64,000 nt of DNA, from the NCBI RefSeq assembly GCF_028680575.1, contig NZ_JAPCKI010000001.1, positions 186,001 to 250,000 on the forward strand, given 5' to 3'. Below, piece after piece: positions 50,180 through 61,124 of the stretch (the stretch's first letter is position 1; each line of letters opens with the position of its first letter). The notes under the pieces are model-generated. The model was not told the DNA's origin. It saw only the letters and a program-made list of their open reading frames with translations, and searched no databases. The position numbers and the translations under genes were made by a program. This DNA is from Acidovorax benzenivorans. Lineage in GTDB: Bacteria > Pseudomonadota > Gammaproteobacteria > Burkholderiales > Burkholderiaceae_C.

Positions 50180-51604
50180 ATGAACGCACCCACCGCCGCC
50201 GCTCACCTGCTGCCTGAAATCCAACTGCGCGACGTGCCCCAGGCACTCATTGATGCGCTGCAGGCCCGCTTTGGTGCGCAGTGTTCGCTGGCCCAGGCCG
50301 TGCGCGAGCAGCACGGGCGCGACGAAGGCTCGCTGCAGGCCCCCCCGCCCAGCGCCGTGGTGTTTGCCGAAAGCACGCAGGACGTGGCAGACGCCGTCAA
50401 GCTCGCCAGCGATCACAACGTGCCTGTGATTGCCTACGGCGCAGGCTCGTCGCTCGAAGGCCATCTGCTGGCCGTGCAGGGCGGCATCAGCATCGACGTG
50501 AGCCGCATGAATCGCGTGCTGAGCATCAACGCTGAAGACCTCACGGTGACGGTGCAGCCGGGCATCACGCGCAAGCAACTGAACGAAGCCATCAAGGACA
50601 CGGGCCTGTTCTTCCCCATCGACCCCGGTGCCGACGCCAGCATTGGCGGCATGAGCGCCACGCGCGCCAGCGGCACTAATGCCGTGCGCTACGGCACCAT
50701 GCGCGAGAACGTGCTGGCGCTGGAGGTGGTGACCGCCAGCGGCGAAGTCATCCACACCGGCACCCGCGCCAAAAAGAGCAGCGCGGGCTACGACCTCACC
50801 CGCCTGATGGTGGGCAGCGAAGGCACCCTGGGCATCATGACCGAGATCACCGTGCGCCTGTACCCCCTGCCCGAGGCCGTGAGCGCCGCCATCTGCTCCT
50901 TCCCCAGCATCGAAGCGGCCGTGCGCACCACCATCCAGACCATCCAGATCGGCGTGCCGATTGCCCGCGTGGAACTGATCGACCACCACACCGTGCGCAT
51001 GGTGAACGCGCACAGCAAGCTGACCCTGCGCGAAGAGCCCATGCTACTGATGGAGTTCCACGGCTCGCCCGCCAGCGTGAAGGAACAGGCCGAGATGGTG
51101 CAAGACATCGCCAGCGAGTTCGGCGGCCAGGCCTTTGAGTGGGCCAGCACGCCCGAAGAACGCACCCGCCTGTGGACCGCCCGGCACAACGCCTACTTTG
51201 CCGCCGTGCAAAGCCGCCCCGGCTGCCGCGCCATCAGCACCGACACCTGCGTGCCCATCAGCCGCCTGGCCGACTGCCTGCTCGAATCGGTAGACGAAGT
51301 GGAAGCCAGCGGCATCCCCTACTTCCTCGTCGGCCACGTGGGCGACGGCAACTTCCACTTCGGCTACCTCATCGACCCGAACAGCGCCGAAGAACGCACC
51401 AAGGCCGAAGCCATGAACCACACCCTGGTCGCCCGCGCCCTCTCCATGGGCGGCACCTGCACGGGCGAGCATGGCGTGGGCATCCACAAGATGGGCTTCT
51501 TGCTGGACGAAACCGGCACCGGCGCGGTGGACATGATGCGCGCCATCAAGCGGGCGCTGGACCCGAAGAACATCCTGAATCCGGGGAAGATCTTCGCCCT
51601 GTAA
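50180..51604 (+). CDS. D-lactate dehydrogenase (FAD-linked, cytochrome-type)
   Basis: A 474-residue FAD-dependent 2-hydroxyacid dehydrogenase of the GlcD/Dld family. The FAD-binding PCMH domain has IAYGAGSSLEGHLLAVQGG and FPIDPGADASIGGMSATRAS. The C-terminal cap has GHVGDGNFHFGYLID and GGTCTGEHGVGIHKMG with the active-site histidines. It oxidises D-lactate or a similar D-2-hydroxyacid and passes electrons to the respiratory chain. GGAGA precedes the ATG. It is divergent from TetR, its likely regulator. Glycolate is an alternative substrate, but GlcE and GlcF are absent. Confidence 0.91.
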   Translation: MNAPTAAAHLLPEIQLRDVPQALIDALQARFGAQCSLAQAVREQHGRDEGSLQAPPPSAVVFAESTQDVADAVKLASDHNVPVIAYGAGSSLEGHLLAVQGGISIDVSRMNRVLSINAEDLTVTVQPGITRKQLNEAIKDTGLFFPIDPGADASIGGMSATRASGTNAVRYGTMRENVLALEVVTASGEVIHTGTRAKKSSAGYDLTRLMVGSEGTLGIMTEITVRLYPLPEAVSAAICSFPSIEAAVRTTIQTIQIGVPIARVELIDHHTVRMVNAHSKLTLREEPMLLMEFHGSPASVKEQAEMVQDIASEFGGQAFEWASTPEERTRLWTARHNAYFAAVQSRPGCRAISTDTCVPISRLADCLLESVDEVEASGIPYFLVGHVGDGNFHFGYLIDPNSAEERTKAEAMNHTLVARALSMGGTCTGEHGVGIHKMGFLLDETGTGAVDMMRAIKRALDPKNILNPGKIFAL

Positions 51605-51632
51605 TTGCTATTTTATTTATAGCAAAAAGCAC
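51604..51632 (+). repeat. Short fragment of the dispersed element
   Basis: GCTATTTTATTTATAGC, a 5-bp-arm hairpin, sits immediately after the dehydrogenase stop and matches only the first hairpin of the ~65-bp element. It may instead be an unrelated weak hairpin. Confidence 0.35.
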
Positions 51633-51754
51633 AATACCGTCGGGCGCAAACGGCGAATTTTCTAAAATTCTGGTAGCACACTGGGGTCGCAGGGCGCTCA
51701 GGCTCACCTCGCCCGTTCCAGTGGCCGTGGGTTCGGCCCATGCAGGGACACACC

Positions 51755-52609
51755 ATGACCACACCCGAAGCCGTCATTGCTTCGTACCTGGACCACATTC
51801 AGGACGAGGCCTATATCGAGGCAGCCCTGGTGCGCCACGGGGCTGCTGCGCTTGTCGCTACCGCCGTCCGCCTCGTGCGCAGCCTGGAGACAGAGAGCTT
51901 CGATGACGCCGTCCTGTTCATTCGTGACGTCTCCATCGGTCTCTTGCGGCAAGAGATCACGCGCGCATTCCGCGCACAGCTGCCGGGCTCAGGCCTGTTC
52001 GACGCACTCGACCTGTGCCTGCGTGCGCCGGTTTTTCATCTCCGCACCCAGGCGGCCTACACCTTCGGAAAACTGTGCTACCCCGACAGCGCGGATCGCC
52101 TCATCCGCGTCCTGGAGGAACGGCGCGACACAGACCCACTGCTGACACCCCACCTCCTGTTCGAGATCCGCTGGTTGAGGTGGGACGATGGTGCCCATTG
52201 GCGACGCATCCAGTGGCTCGCCGAAGCACCCGAGGGCGTCTGCCGATGGGCGGCGCTGCAAGCGATCGAGGACACGGCCCCCTGCCCACCCGGAACCCCC
52301 GTCGACGACCTGTTGAACACTCTGCAGCACGACCGTTTTGACTACATCCGGGCTGAGGCCACCTGCCTGCGAAACACGTTGAACCGGCAAACCCTTACAC
52401 CCCAAGAACCAATGGCCGCTGAGCACCAGCAAACGCGGGTACCCGGCAATGGACAGGCGGTGCAAGCCGCTGCCAACAACACGCCTATGGCGTTCCGCGA
52501 CCTCTCCATCCGCTTCTGGCACCACCACTCCGCCGCAGACTACACCCCCGCCGACCTGCTGGCCTTTTTGGCACGGTCGGCGCTATCGCGGGGCAGGAGC
52601 ACGGCCTGA
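51755..52609 (+). CDS. HEAT-repeat-like protein, unknown function
   Basis: A 284-residue helical protein. Residues about 85-220 show regular helix pairs with patterns such as LRTQAAYTFGKLCYPDSADR and CRWAALQAIEDTAPCP, typical of HEAT/PBS-lyase repeats used for protein binding. The C-terminal region is disordered and polar. I do not recognise an assigned family and no partner is nearby. The ATG at 51755 has GGGA upstream. Confidence 0.65.
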   Translation: MTTPEAVIASYLDHIQDEAYIEAALVRHGAAALVATAVRLVRSLETESFDDAVLFIRDVSIGLLRQEITRAFRAQLPGSGLFDALDLCLRAPVFHLRTQAAYTFGKLCYPDSADRLIRVLEERRDTDPLLTPHLLFEIRWLRWDDGAHWRRIQWLAEAPEGVCRWAALQAIEDTAPCPPGTPVDDLLNTLQHDRFDYIRAEATCLRNTLNRQTLTPQEPMAAEHQQTRVPGNGQAVQAAANNTPMAFRDLSIRFWHHHSAADYTPADLLAFLARSALSRGRSTA

Positions 52610-52735
52610 CCACTGAAGCAACGATCCTGGAGAACAGCGCCCCCGATCCAAAAACGGCTTGTCTTCCCTGCTGCCACCCCGTTGTCAGCAACTTCGCCTA
52701 CGCTGCGCCCTATCTGCAGCTCTCACACACGCCCT

Positions 52736-53104
52736 ATGGCCAACCGTTCTGTTCCCGCGTTGCTTGAAGACATCCGCTTCCTCGGTGAAACCCAGTACGC
52801 CATGGTTCAAGCCGTGCGCGCCCTGGTGCTGCAGCCGCCTTTTGAGGCGCCCACGGAGGAGGTGAAGTACGGCGGCATCCTGTTTGCTTCGCAGGGGGTG
52901 TCGTTCTGCGGTGTGTTCGCGTACCAGGGGCATGTGTCGGTGGAGTTTGGGCAAGGCGCGCGCATCAACGACCCCTTTGGCCTTCTGGAAGGCGCGGGCA
53001 AGGGGCGCAGGCACCTGAAGTTGCGGTCCGTCGACGACCTGACGCACAAGCGGCTGGCGCAGTACCTGCTGCTGGCGCTGGAGGCCGCGCGGCAAAACAC
53101 CTAG
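52736..53104 (+). CDS. DUF1801 domain protein
   Basis: A 122-residue protein with the DUF1801/YdhG-like pattern: EEVKYGGILFASQGVSFCGVFAY in parts and the closing LKLRSVDDLTHKRLAQYLLLALE. The family has a small YjbR/iron-chaperone-like fold with unclear function. The ATG at 52736 is chosen at the conserved start; an in-frame ATG 18 codons upstream lacks family-like sequence. Single gene. Confidence 0.8.
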   Translation: MANRSVPALLEDIRFLGETQYAMVQAVRALVLQPPFEAPTEEVKYGGILFASQGVSFCGVFAYQGHVSVEFGQGARINDPFGLLEGAGKGRRHLKLRSVDDLTHKRLAQYLLLALEAARQNT

Positions 53105-53123
53105 GACGACGCCGCTTCGCGCG

Positions 53124-53468
53124 TCATCCGTGCGCCGCGCGCGCATCCGGCGGCACCTGCGCGCGCTCGTGCAGGCCGTAGTCCCGCACAACGGCCGCCA
53201 CGCGCAGGCGGTAGTCCGCAAAGATGCCTGCGCGTCCTTCATGCTGGGCCGCGCGGTGCGCCTCTTGCTGGCGCCAGAGGGCCACGGCGTCTTCATCACG
53301 CCAGAACGAGAGCGACAGCAGCTTGCCGGGCTCGCTCAGGCTTTGAAAGCGCTCGATGGAAATGAATCCGTCCATCTGTTCCAGCACAGGACGCAGCGCG
53401 GCGGCCGCGTCCAGGTAGGCGTCCTTCTGGCCGGGGGCGGGCACCACCTCGAAGATCACGGCCATCAT
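53124..53468 (-). CDS. Antibiotic biosynthesis monooxygenase (ABM) domain protein
   Basis: A 114-residue ABM-type ferredoxin-like protein with the opening [22 protein letters not shown] and the [21 protein letters not shown] motif. Such dimers oxidise quinols or degrade haem, or only bind aromatic compounds. Its start overlaps the stop of the NIPSNAP gene by four bases; the two are co-translated and probably controlled by the divergent ArsR protein. Confidence 0.9.
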   Translation of the reverse strand: MMAVIFEVVPAPGQKDAYLDAAAALRPVLEQMDGFISIERFQSLSEPGKLLSLSFWRDEDAVALWRQQEAHRAAQHEGRAGIFADYRLRVAAVVRDYGLHERAQVPPDARAAHG

Positions 53469-53809
53469 GCGGCAGGCTCCAGGCGGTGGGCGGGCAGACC
53501 CAGCGTGCCTTCCACGCCCTGTGTGAAGGTGCGCTCCTCGCGCAGGATGAAGCGCTTGTCCTGCGCCATCGCAAAATTGGCACGGCCTTCGGGGTCTGTG
53601 CGCAGCCGTGCACGGTAGGCCTCGTAGGCGGCCAGAGATTCAAAGCCGATCAATCCCCAGGCCTCGTAGTTGCTGCCCTCGTGCGGCAAGAAGTACCCCA
53701 GCAAGTGGCCGCCGCAGCGCGGAATGATCTGGCCCCAACGACGCGCATAGTCGGCAAACAGGTCACGCTGGAAGGGGTCGATTTCGTAGCGGATGAAACA
53801 GGTGATCAT
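53465..53809 (-). CDS. NIPSNAP family protein
   Basis: A 114-residue NIPSNAP protein, a ferredoxin-like dimeric fold related to ABM proteins. The N-terminus [25 protein letters not shown] and the [22 protein letters not shown] segment are typical. Function in bacteria is unclear. First gene of a two-gene operon with the ABM protein, divergent from an ArsR regulator. Confidence 0.88.
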   Translation of the reverse strand: MITCFIRYEIDPFQRDLFADYARRWGQIIPRCGGHLLGYFLPHEGSNYEAWGLIGFESLAAYEAYRARLRTDPEGRANFAMAQDKRFILREERTFTQGVEGTLGLPAHRLEPAA

Positions 53810-53847
53810 GGTGAGTGACGCGGTTGCGTAGTGCGCAATGCATATGG

Positions 53848-53911
53848 GTTGAACAAGGCTTCAACGATAGGCGCTTGACGCTCGTTGATGGTTCGCCCAA
53901 GATCGAACCAT
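53848..53911. promoter_or_regulatory. Divergent control region of arsR and the NIPSNAP/ABM operon
   Basis: Two perfect inverted repeats are present: GTTGAA-N6-TTCAAC (53848-53865) and ATGGTTCG-N8-CGAACCAT (53888-53911). The second covers the ArsR start codon. TTGACG (53875-53880) and CAAGAT (53898-53903) are 17 bases apart, and a transcript from them would start at or next to the ATG. Both repeats are candidate ArsR operators. Confidence 0.55.
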
Positions 53912-54797
53912 GAAAGACGGACCTCACATCGCGCGCATTGCCGCGCTCATCGGTGACAGCGCGCGCGCCGAAGTGCTGACTGCACTGATGACCGACCGCG
54001 CCCTCACCGCCACCGAGCTCGCCGACATTGCGGGCGTGACCAAGCAGACCACCAGTGCCCACCTGGCCAAGTTGCTGGATGCAGGCCTGCTGACCGTCGA
54101 ACACCAGGGCCGCCACCGTTACTTCCGGCTGGCGGACCGCGACGTGGCGCACTTGCTCGAATCGCTGATGAACGTGGCCTTCCGGGCGGGCGCCGTGCGC
54201 CTGCGCTCCAGCCCGCGCGAGCCGGCCCTGCGCCGCGCGCGCATGTGCTACGACCACCTGGCCGGCGAAGTGGGCGTGCAGTTCTACGAGGCACTGGTAC
54301 GCCAGGGACTGCTACAGGCCACGCCCCAGGGTGCGGCCGTAACGCCCGCCGGTGCGCAGTGGTTTGCCCAGGTGGGGATCGACACCTCCACGCTGGCGCT
54401 GCAGCGGCGCATGCTGTGCCGCCCTTGCCTGGACTGGAGCGAACGCCGTCACCACTTGGGTGGCGCGCTGGGTGCTGCGCTGCTGCAGCGCCTGTTTGAG
54501 GGAGGCTGGGCACACCGCGCGCAAGGTTCGCGCGTGGTGCACTTCACGCCCAAGGGCGAGCTTGCGCTGCGCCAGTGGCTGGCCACCTACCCAGCCGCCC
54601 CGAGCGACACAGCCACACAGCCACACAGCCCCCCGCGCCATGCTGAACACGCTGCTGCTTTTTGTCGCCACGGCCCTCGCAGAAATCGTGGGTTGCTACC
54701 TTCCCTGGCTGTGGCTCAGACAAGGCAAGCCCATGTGGCTGCTGTTGCCTGCGGCGCTGAGCCTGGCGCTGTTCGCGTGGCTGTTGACGCTGCATGA
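53910..54797 (+). CDS. ArsR family winged-helix regulator with long C-terminal overlap
   Basis: A 295-residue ArsR/SmtB-like regulator. The helix-turn-helix lies at about residues 12-75 ([20 protein letters not shown]). A ligand domain with paired cysteines (MLCRPCLDW) reaches to about residue 228. The last ~50 residues, after three copies of ACACAGCC, are low-complexity and overlap ynfA by 158 bases in another frame. They look like readthrough of a shifted frame rather than a real domain. A shift by one repeat unit would bring a TGA at the ynfA start. No ribosome site precedes the ATG. Confidence 0.85.
   Translation: MKDGPHIARIAALIGDSARAEVLTALMTDRALTATELADIAGVTKQTTSAHLAKLLDAGLLTVEHQGRHRYFRLADRDVAHLLESLMNVAFRAGAVRLRSSPREPALRRARMCYDHLAGEVGVQFYEALVRQGLLQATPQGAAVTPAGAQWFAQVGIDTSTLALQRRMLCRPCLDWSERRHHLGGALGAALLQRLFEGGWAHRAQGSRVVHFTPKGELALRQWLATYPAAPSDTATQPHSPPRHAEHAAAFCRHGPRRNRGLLPSLAVAQTRQAHVAAVACGAEPGAVRVAVDAA
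54607..54630 (+). repeat. Triplicate octanucleotide ACACAGCC
   Basis: Three perfect copies of ACACAGCC lie near the end of the conserved part of the ArsR gene. Slippage by one unit changes the reading frame: loss of a unit gives a TGA at the ynfA start, gain of a unit would fuse ArsR to YnfA. Confidence 0.7.
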
Positions 54798-54966
54798 CAC
54801 TGCCGGCGCAGGCCGCGTGTACGCCGCCTACGGCGGTGTCTACATCGGCGTGGCACTGGCCTGGCTGTGGGCGGTGGATGGCGTCCGTCCCACGCCCTGG
54901 GATGTGGCGGGCGTGCTGATGGCGCTTGCGGGCATGGCGATCATCATGCTGCAGCCCGCGCGCTGA
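54640..54966 (+). CDS. ynfA: YnfA / UPF0060 family membrane protein
   Basis: A 108-residue four-span inner-membrane protein of the UPF0060 family, with [39 protein letters not shown] and [20 protein letters not shown], close to family consensus. Members are related to small multidrug exporters, but the function is not established. It lies inside the 3' end of the ArsR reading frame, so the two are co-transcribed and ynfA is probably under ArsR control. Confidence 0.93.
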   Translation: MLNTLLLFVATALAEIVGCYLPWLWLRQGKPMWLLLPAALSLALFAWLLTLHDTAGAGRVYAAYGGVYIGVALAWLWAVDGVRPTPWDVAGVLMALAGMAIIMLQPAR

Positions 54967-55242
54967 GGAAGGAACAGCTCTGCCGTGCTGTGCAAGCACC
55001 GCCCTCGGCCTCCGCAGCTGGAGCAACCCAAGCGAGTGCCCCAAGCAAGGGCCGCCAAGCCGCGTACGCGGCGCTTCGCTTGCTGCGTGCGAGGGGGTGG
55101 CAGAAAGGTGCGCAGCGGCTCGGAGGGGCCGTCCAATTTTTATCAACCTCCGGGCAATCCGGTGGTCTGGCCGCGGGTGAGGACGGCTGCGCAATCGCTG
55201 CGCCTGCAATATGCGCCGCCATCTCGTCCCCGCGTGTCAGGG

Positions 55243-55794
55243 CTACTGTGGCACGACCAGCGGATACCGCGCCGCCGCCGCATCCGTGCCCACTTGCAAC
55301 AAGTTGATCACCCCCATCACATCGTCCACCAGCCACACGGCCTTCTCCAGCGCGTCGGACTGCGCCTGCGACTGCACACAGCCCTTGAGCGTGACCAGGC
55401 GCCGCTCGCCCAGCACCCATACGCTGGTGTCGTCAAAGCGGCCGTCTTGCTGGATATAGCGCAACACGCGCGGAATGATTTCAGCGTCGTACAGGTACGA
55501 GTTGGGCAGGCGGCAACGCCCTACGCGGTGGCAGCTGCCGCCGTGCTGCGAGCGCACATGCGCCAGTTCGCGCACCTCGGCCTCGGTGTACAGCGGGCCT
55601 TCTGGCACGGGGCATTGCGGGATGGCAGAGGTGACCTGAACGAAGGGATCGTTGAAGGCGTTGGTGCGGTGGGAGCGCGGGGCCGGGCTGCCTGCAGCCT
55701 GGGCAAACGCCAGCGACGAAACCATGGCGGCGGCGGCCACCAGCGACGTCATGAAGCACAGACGGAACCGACGGAACACGCAAACACGGCACAT
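55243..55794 (-). CDS. Exported BON-domain protein
   Basis: A 183-residue periplasmic protein. A signal peptide of about 32 residues ends SSLAFAQ. The mature region carries a BON-type domain from about residue 110 (YIQQDGRFDDTSVWVLGERRLVTLKG, in parts) to LVDDVMGVINLLQV. BON domains bind phospholipid membranes. The ATG at 55794 has AGGAG seven bases upstream. A few conserved cysteines before the domain could form a disulfide. Confidence 0.85.
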   Translation of the reverse strand: MCRVCVFRRFRLCFMTSLVAAAAMVSSLAFAQAAGSPAPRSHRTNAFNDPFVQVTSAIPQCPVPEGPLYTEAEVRELAHVRSQHGGSCHRVGRCRLPNSYLYDAEIIPRVLRYIQQDGRFDDTSVWVLGERRLVTLKGCVQSQAQSDALEKAVWLVDDVMGVINLLQVGTDAAAARYPLVVPQ

Positions 55795-56285
55795 GAACTG
55801 CTCCTTTCTAACTGCGGCGGGTGCGCGCAGGAGGATGGGATTGAGACGACGTGCAGTCGCGCTGCAGGGCGGCGATCAACGATTCGCTCACATTTTCATA
55901 GCTGCTAGCGCATTCAGGATAAGCGCCAGCGGCCATTTTTACTAAAAATTGAGGGCAACCCGCCCTCCCGCAATCCCCGGCCTGCTACCCGGCGTTGGCC
56001 TGCCGCCCACGAGGTCTGACCATGCCCAGCATGGCGCTTCATGGCGCTTTCGGAGTGACAGCACGCCAGCACCAACCCGGCCAAACCGCTCACGGCAGAG
56101 GGGTAATACCACCCTTTTTATGAAAAAAAGTGCCCTGAGCTTATGATAATTTTGCATTGTGAGATTCGATTGCAAAAACAGTGGGCGCAGACAGCCCCGA
56201 GCAAGGAGAATCAGAGAGCATCCGCGTTTGGCCCCGCTGCGACGCAGCCGGGGGCACCTACCTACTCTGTTTCGTGAGACAAGCC
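55795..56285. promoter_or_regulatory. 491-base region between the BON gene and icd
   Basis: No gene is supported here. It contains a dispersed-element copy (55891-55945), an AT-rich block at 56110-56160 with a TATGATAAT -10-like sequence (56142-56150), and the inverted repeat TTTTGCA-N14-TGCAAAA (56150-56177). The icd promoter most likely lies in this AT-rich block. Confidence 0.5.
55891..55945 (+). repeat. Dispersed ~65-bp element before icd
   Basis: TTTTCATAGCTGCTAGCGC, then GGATAAGCGCCAGCGGCCAT and TTTTAC align with the copies at 26514 and 27875. It is intergenic and carries no gene. Confidence 0.6.
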
Positions 56286-58523
<2,238 letters not shown>

Positions 58524-58570
58524 ATCAGACCCCAGCCGCTGCGGCCCTGAGTCGCAGTAGCACAAAAAAA

Positions 58571-58596
58571 GGCCCCGCTCTGCGGGGCCTTTTTTC
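58571..58596. terminator. Bidirectional rho-independent terminator
   Basis: GGCCCCGC-TCT-GCGGGGCC has six T after it on the plus strand and seven A before it. It can end both icd and the minus-strand hydrolase gene whose stop is at 58629. Confidence 0.9.
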
Positions 58597-58628
58597 ATGG
58601 CGGGGCGGAAACTCCCGTACAAGCCAAA

Positions 58629-60011
58629 CTACGGCCGCTCGCGGTCGGCTACACGGGTGTTCAGCGCAGCCGGCACATAGCCCGGCATGAAGGCGCAGCC
58701 CTTGCCAAACGGTGCCTCCATGCCTGCGCACTGCCGCGCAATGCCCTCGGGCGTGGGCTTGTCGCCCCCGTCCACCCAGCGCAGCAGCGCCGTCATGAGC
58801 GTGGGGTAGGTCGGGTCGCTCAGGTAGCTGTGGGTGTTGTGCTGGGTAAAGGTTTGCACCAGGCGCTCCGCGCTGCCGCCTTGCGCCATGGTGACCTTGA
58901 AGGCCGCGTCCAGTTCAACGAAGGCCGTAGGGTCGTTCACGCCTTTGACGGTGAGCACGGGCACGGGGATGCGGCCGGTCAGGTCCGTGTCCTGCGCGAA
59001 GCGGGCTACGGCAGCGGGGTCGGCGCGGTAGCGCAACACTGCGGCGTTCAGGGCTGCATCGTCGGGCGAGCCCCGATACAACACACCCCGGTTGCCAAAC
59101 GGGCTGACGCCGCCCGTGCGGTGCTGCACCACGTCGCGGAAGTGGAAGGTGGCCCAGTTCATGTGGCCCTGGATAGAGCTGGCCGGGATATGGAGCACGT
59201 CCACCAGGGTCTGGACCTTGCGCTGCTGCTCGGGCGTACGTTCTGCCACAGGCTTGTTCAGGGCCAGGCATTCGTTCAAACGCAAGGCCAGGTCGGCCTG
59301 CATCATCACGGCATCGCTTGGCAGCCCGATGTGGAGTGGGTAGGCCGCCTCGGTGGGACGGGGGTGGTTGTGGCACAGGTACTGGTAGACCACGCGCAGG
59401 TCGGTGCGAAAGTCGTACGAGCGTGTGCCACCTGCCAACACGCCGCTGGTCAGCAGCACGGCGTCGTAGGGCCGTTTTCCGTCGGCGGTGGTCTGGAACA
59501 TCTCGGCCCCCTTGGCCGCCACGCTGGCGCCCCACGACTGGCCGTGCAGCACAGTGCGCTGCGGCTGCGCCACGTGCTGCACGAAGATCTGCCGCAAGCG
59601 TTCGGTGTCCTCAGCCGCTGCGCGCACTTCCACCCCGCCCTGGCGGAAGGTGCTGCCCGCCCAGGCATACCCGGCACGCACCATGATGGACCAACGCCCC
59701 AGGTCCTCTACCGAGCGCTCCATCTTGGGCGCGCCCAGCGCCGGGCCGCCGTGGACATGCAGCACCAGGTGGCCGTTCCACTGCTGCGGCATGGCGATGA
59801 GGTAGTAAGCGCCTGCAGAGTCCTTGCCCGACAAGCAGCGGGCAATGGGCGCCAAATCCTGGGGGCAAGGCGTTGCGGTGGGTGCTGCCTCTGCCACCGC
59901 GCGCGGTTGGGTGGCAACCGGGGCACAAGCGGCAAGAACGGCCGCCGCCAGGGTGGCCGGTACGGCCACGGTCCAGCGCGGCCAGGCGCAAATCTGCAGC
60001 AAAGCAGTCAT
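58629..60011 (-). CDS. Lipoprotein alpha/beta hydrolase
   Basis: A 460-residue exported hydrolase. The signal peptide ends in LAAC (lipobox cysteine about residue 29). The nucleophile elbow is VLHGQSWGASVA (serine near 158), the oxyanion strand is VLHVHGGPALG, the acid lies around TVKGVNDPTAF, and a histidine in TQHNTHSYLSD completes the triad. The family resembles periplasmic esterases or proline-type peptidases. GGAGA lies nine bases before the ATG. It is divergent from a LysR regulator, its likely controller. Confidence 0.87.
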   Translation of the reverse strand: MTALLQICAWPRWTVAVPATLAAAVLAACAPVATQPRAVAEAAPTATPCPQDLAPIARCLSGKDSAGAYYLIAMPQQWNGHLVLHVHGGPALGAPKMERSVEDLGRWSIMVRAGYAWAGSTFRQGGVEVRAAAEDTERLRQIFVQHVAQPQRTVLHGQSWGASVAAKGAEMFQTTADGKRPYDAVLLTSGVLAGGTRSYDFRTDLRVVYQYLCHNHPRPTEAAYPLHIGLPSDAVMMQADLALRLNECLALNKPVAERTPEQQRKVQTLVDVLHIPASSIQGHMNWATFHFRDVVQHRTGGVSPFGNRGVLYRGSPDDAALNAAVLRYRADPAAVARFAQDTDLTGRIPVPVLTVKGVNDPTAFVELDAAFKVTMAQGGSAERLVQTFTQHNTHSYLSDPTYPTLMTALLRWVDGGDKPTPEGIARQCAGMEAPFGKGCAFMPGYVPAALNTRVADRERP

Positions 60012-60065
60012 GGGAAAAGTCTCCGTTGAAATGATCGTGGTTATAGAAAGCTCCCGCGCATCGTA

Positions 60066-60078
60066 GAAACGGGGTTTC
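60066..60078. promoter_or_regulatory. Inverted repeat in the hydrolase/lysR gap
   Basis: GAAAC-GGG-GTTTC is a short perfect inverted repeat midway between the two divergent starts. GATACG also occurs twice nearby (60079, 60110). Candidate LysR site, weak evidence. Confidence 0.35.
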
Positions 60079-60157
60079 GATACGTCAAATAGGACCATCG
60101 ACCATCTCCGATACGATTTGCATATGAAGCCAATCCCTGCGCCATCGCACCGCTGAC

Positions 60158-61087
60158 ATGGACATCCGCCAGCTCCGTTACTTTCTCGCGGTCGCAGAGG
60201 CCGGGCACATGACCCGGGCCGCCGAGCAACTGGGCATGGCCCAGCCACCGCTGAGCCAGCAGATCAAGGCGCTCGAAAACACGGTAGGCATGACTTTGTT
60301 CAAACGCCATGCCAAGGGCGTGACGCTGACCGAAGCGGGCCGCGCGCTGCAAGCCGATGCCACACGACTGGTGCACGACTTCGATGCCTTGCACAGCCGC
60401 ATGCGGTTGCTGGCCGAGGGCAAGACTGGGCGGCTGGCCATTGCGTTCACGAGTTCGGCCGCGGCCCACGAGTTCACACCGTTTGCACTGCGAGCGTGCC
60501 GCGCCCGCCACCCGGGCCTGATGCTGGAGATTGGCGAGAACAATGCCGCCGAGATCACCGAGGCCGTGGCCGATGGCCGCCTGCACTGTGGCTTGCTGCG
60601 GGTGCCGGTGGCACAGCCTGCGGGCCTGGTGTTCGACACGCTGCAGCACGAGCCCGCCATGGTGGCGCTGCCCATCGACCATCCGCTGGCACAGCGCCAG
60701 CGGCGCGGAAAGCCACTGCCCATTCGGATCACTGACCTGGAGGGTGAGCCCTTGATCCTCGTGCGCCGTCCGGGCGCGCCGGGTTTGTACGCCAACCTGC
60801 TGGCGCTGTGTGCCGAACACGGCGTGCGCCCCCGCGTGGTGGCAGAGGTGGCACGCATGCTCACCAACCTCAACCTTGTGGCCGCTGGCAACGGGCTTTC
60901 GGTGGTGCCATCCTCCATGCTGGGGGTGCACCCTCACGCGATTGCCTATCGGCCCCTGGTGGACAGCGGGCGGCTGGACGTACCGCTCACGCTGGTCTAC
61001 CGCGCAGACGACAACGTGGGTGCCACGGCCACATTCACCGCTCTGCTCCACACGCTCGCCAAAGAGCGCGGGGACGGCGGCGGCTAG
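60158..61087 (+). CDS. LysR family regulator, CatM/BenM type
   Basis: A 309-residue LysR regulator beginning MDIRQLRYFLAVAEAGHMTRAAEQLGMAQPPLSQQI (in parts). This opening is typical of the branch that includes CatM, BenM and CbbR-like regulators of aromatic and organic-acid catabolism. The effector domain has VALPIDHPLAQ and LVAAGNGLSVVPSSM. It is divergent from the lipoprotein hydrolase, so it may control hydrolysis of an external ester. Effector unknown. Confidence 0.9.
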   Translation: MDIRQLRYFLAVAEAGHMTRAAEQLGMAQPPLSQQIKALENTVGMTLFKRHAKGVTLTEAGRALQADATRLVHDFDALHSRMRLLAEGKTGRLAIAFTSSAAAHEFTPFALRACRARHPGLMLEIGENNAAEITEAVADGRLHCGLLRVPVAQPAGLVFDTLQHEPAMVALPIDHPLAQRQRRGKPLPIRITDLEGEPLILVRRPGAPGLYANLLALCAEHGVRPRVVAEVARMLTNLNLVAAGNGLSVVPSSMLGVHPHAIAYRPLVDSGRLDVPLTLVYRADDNVGATATFTALLHTLAKERGDGGG

Positions 61088-61124
61088 TGGCCCTGCAGCG
61101 CCGCAGCTGCGACGAATCGGGTGC

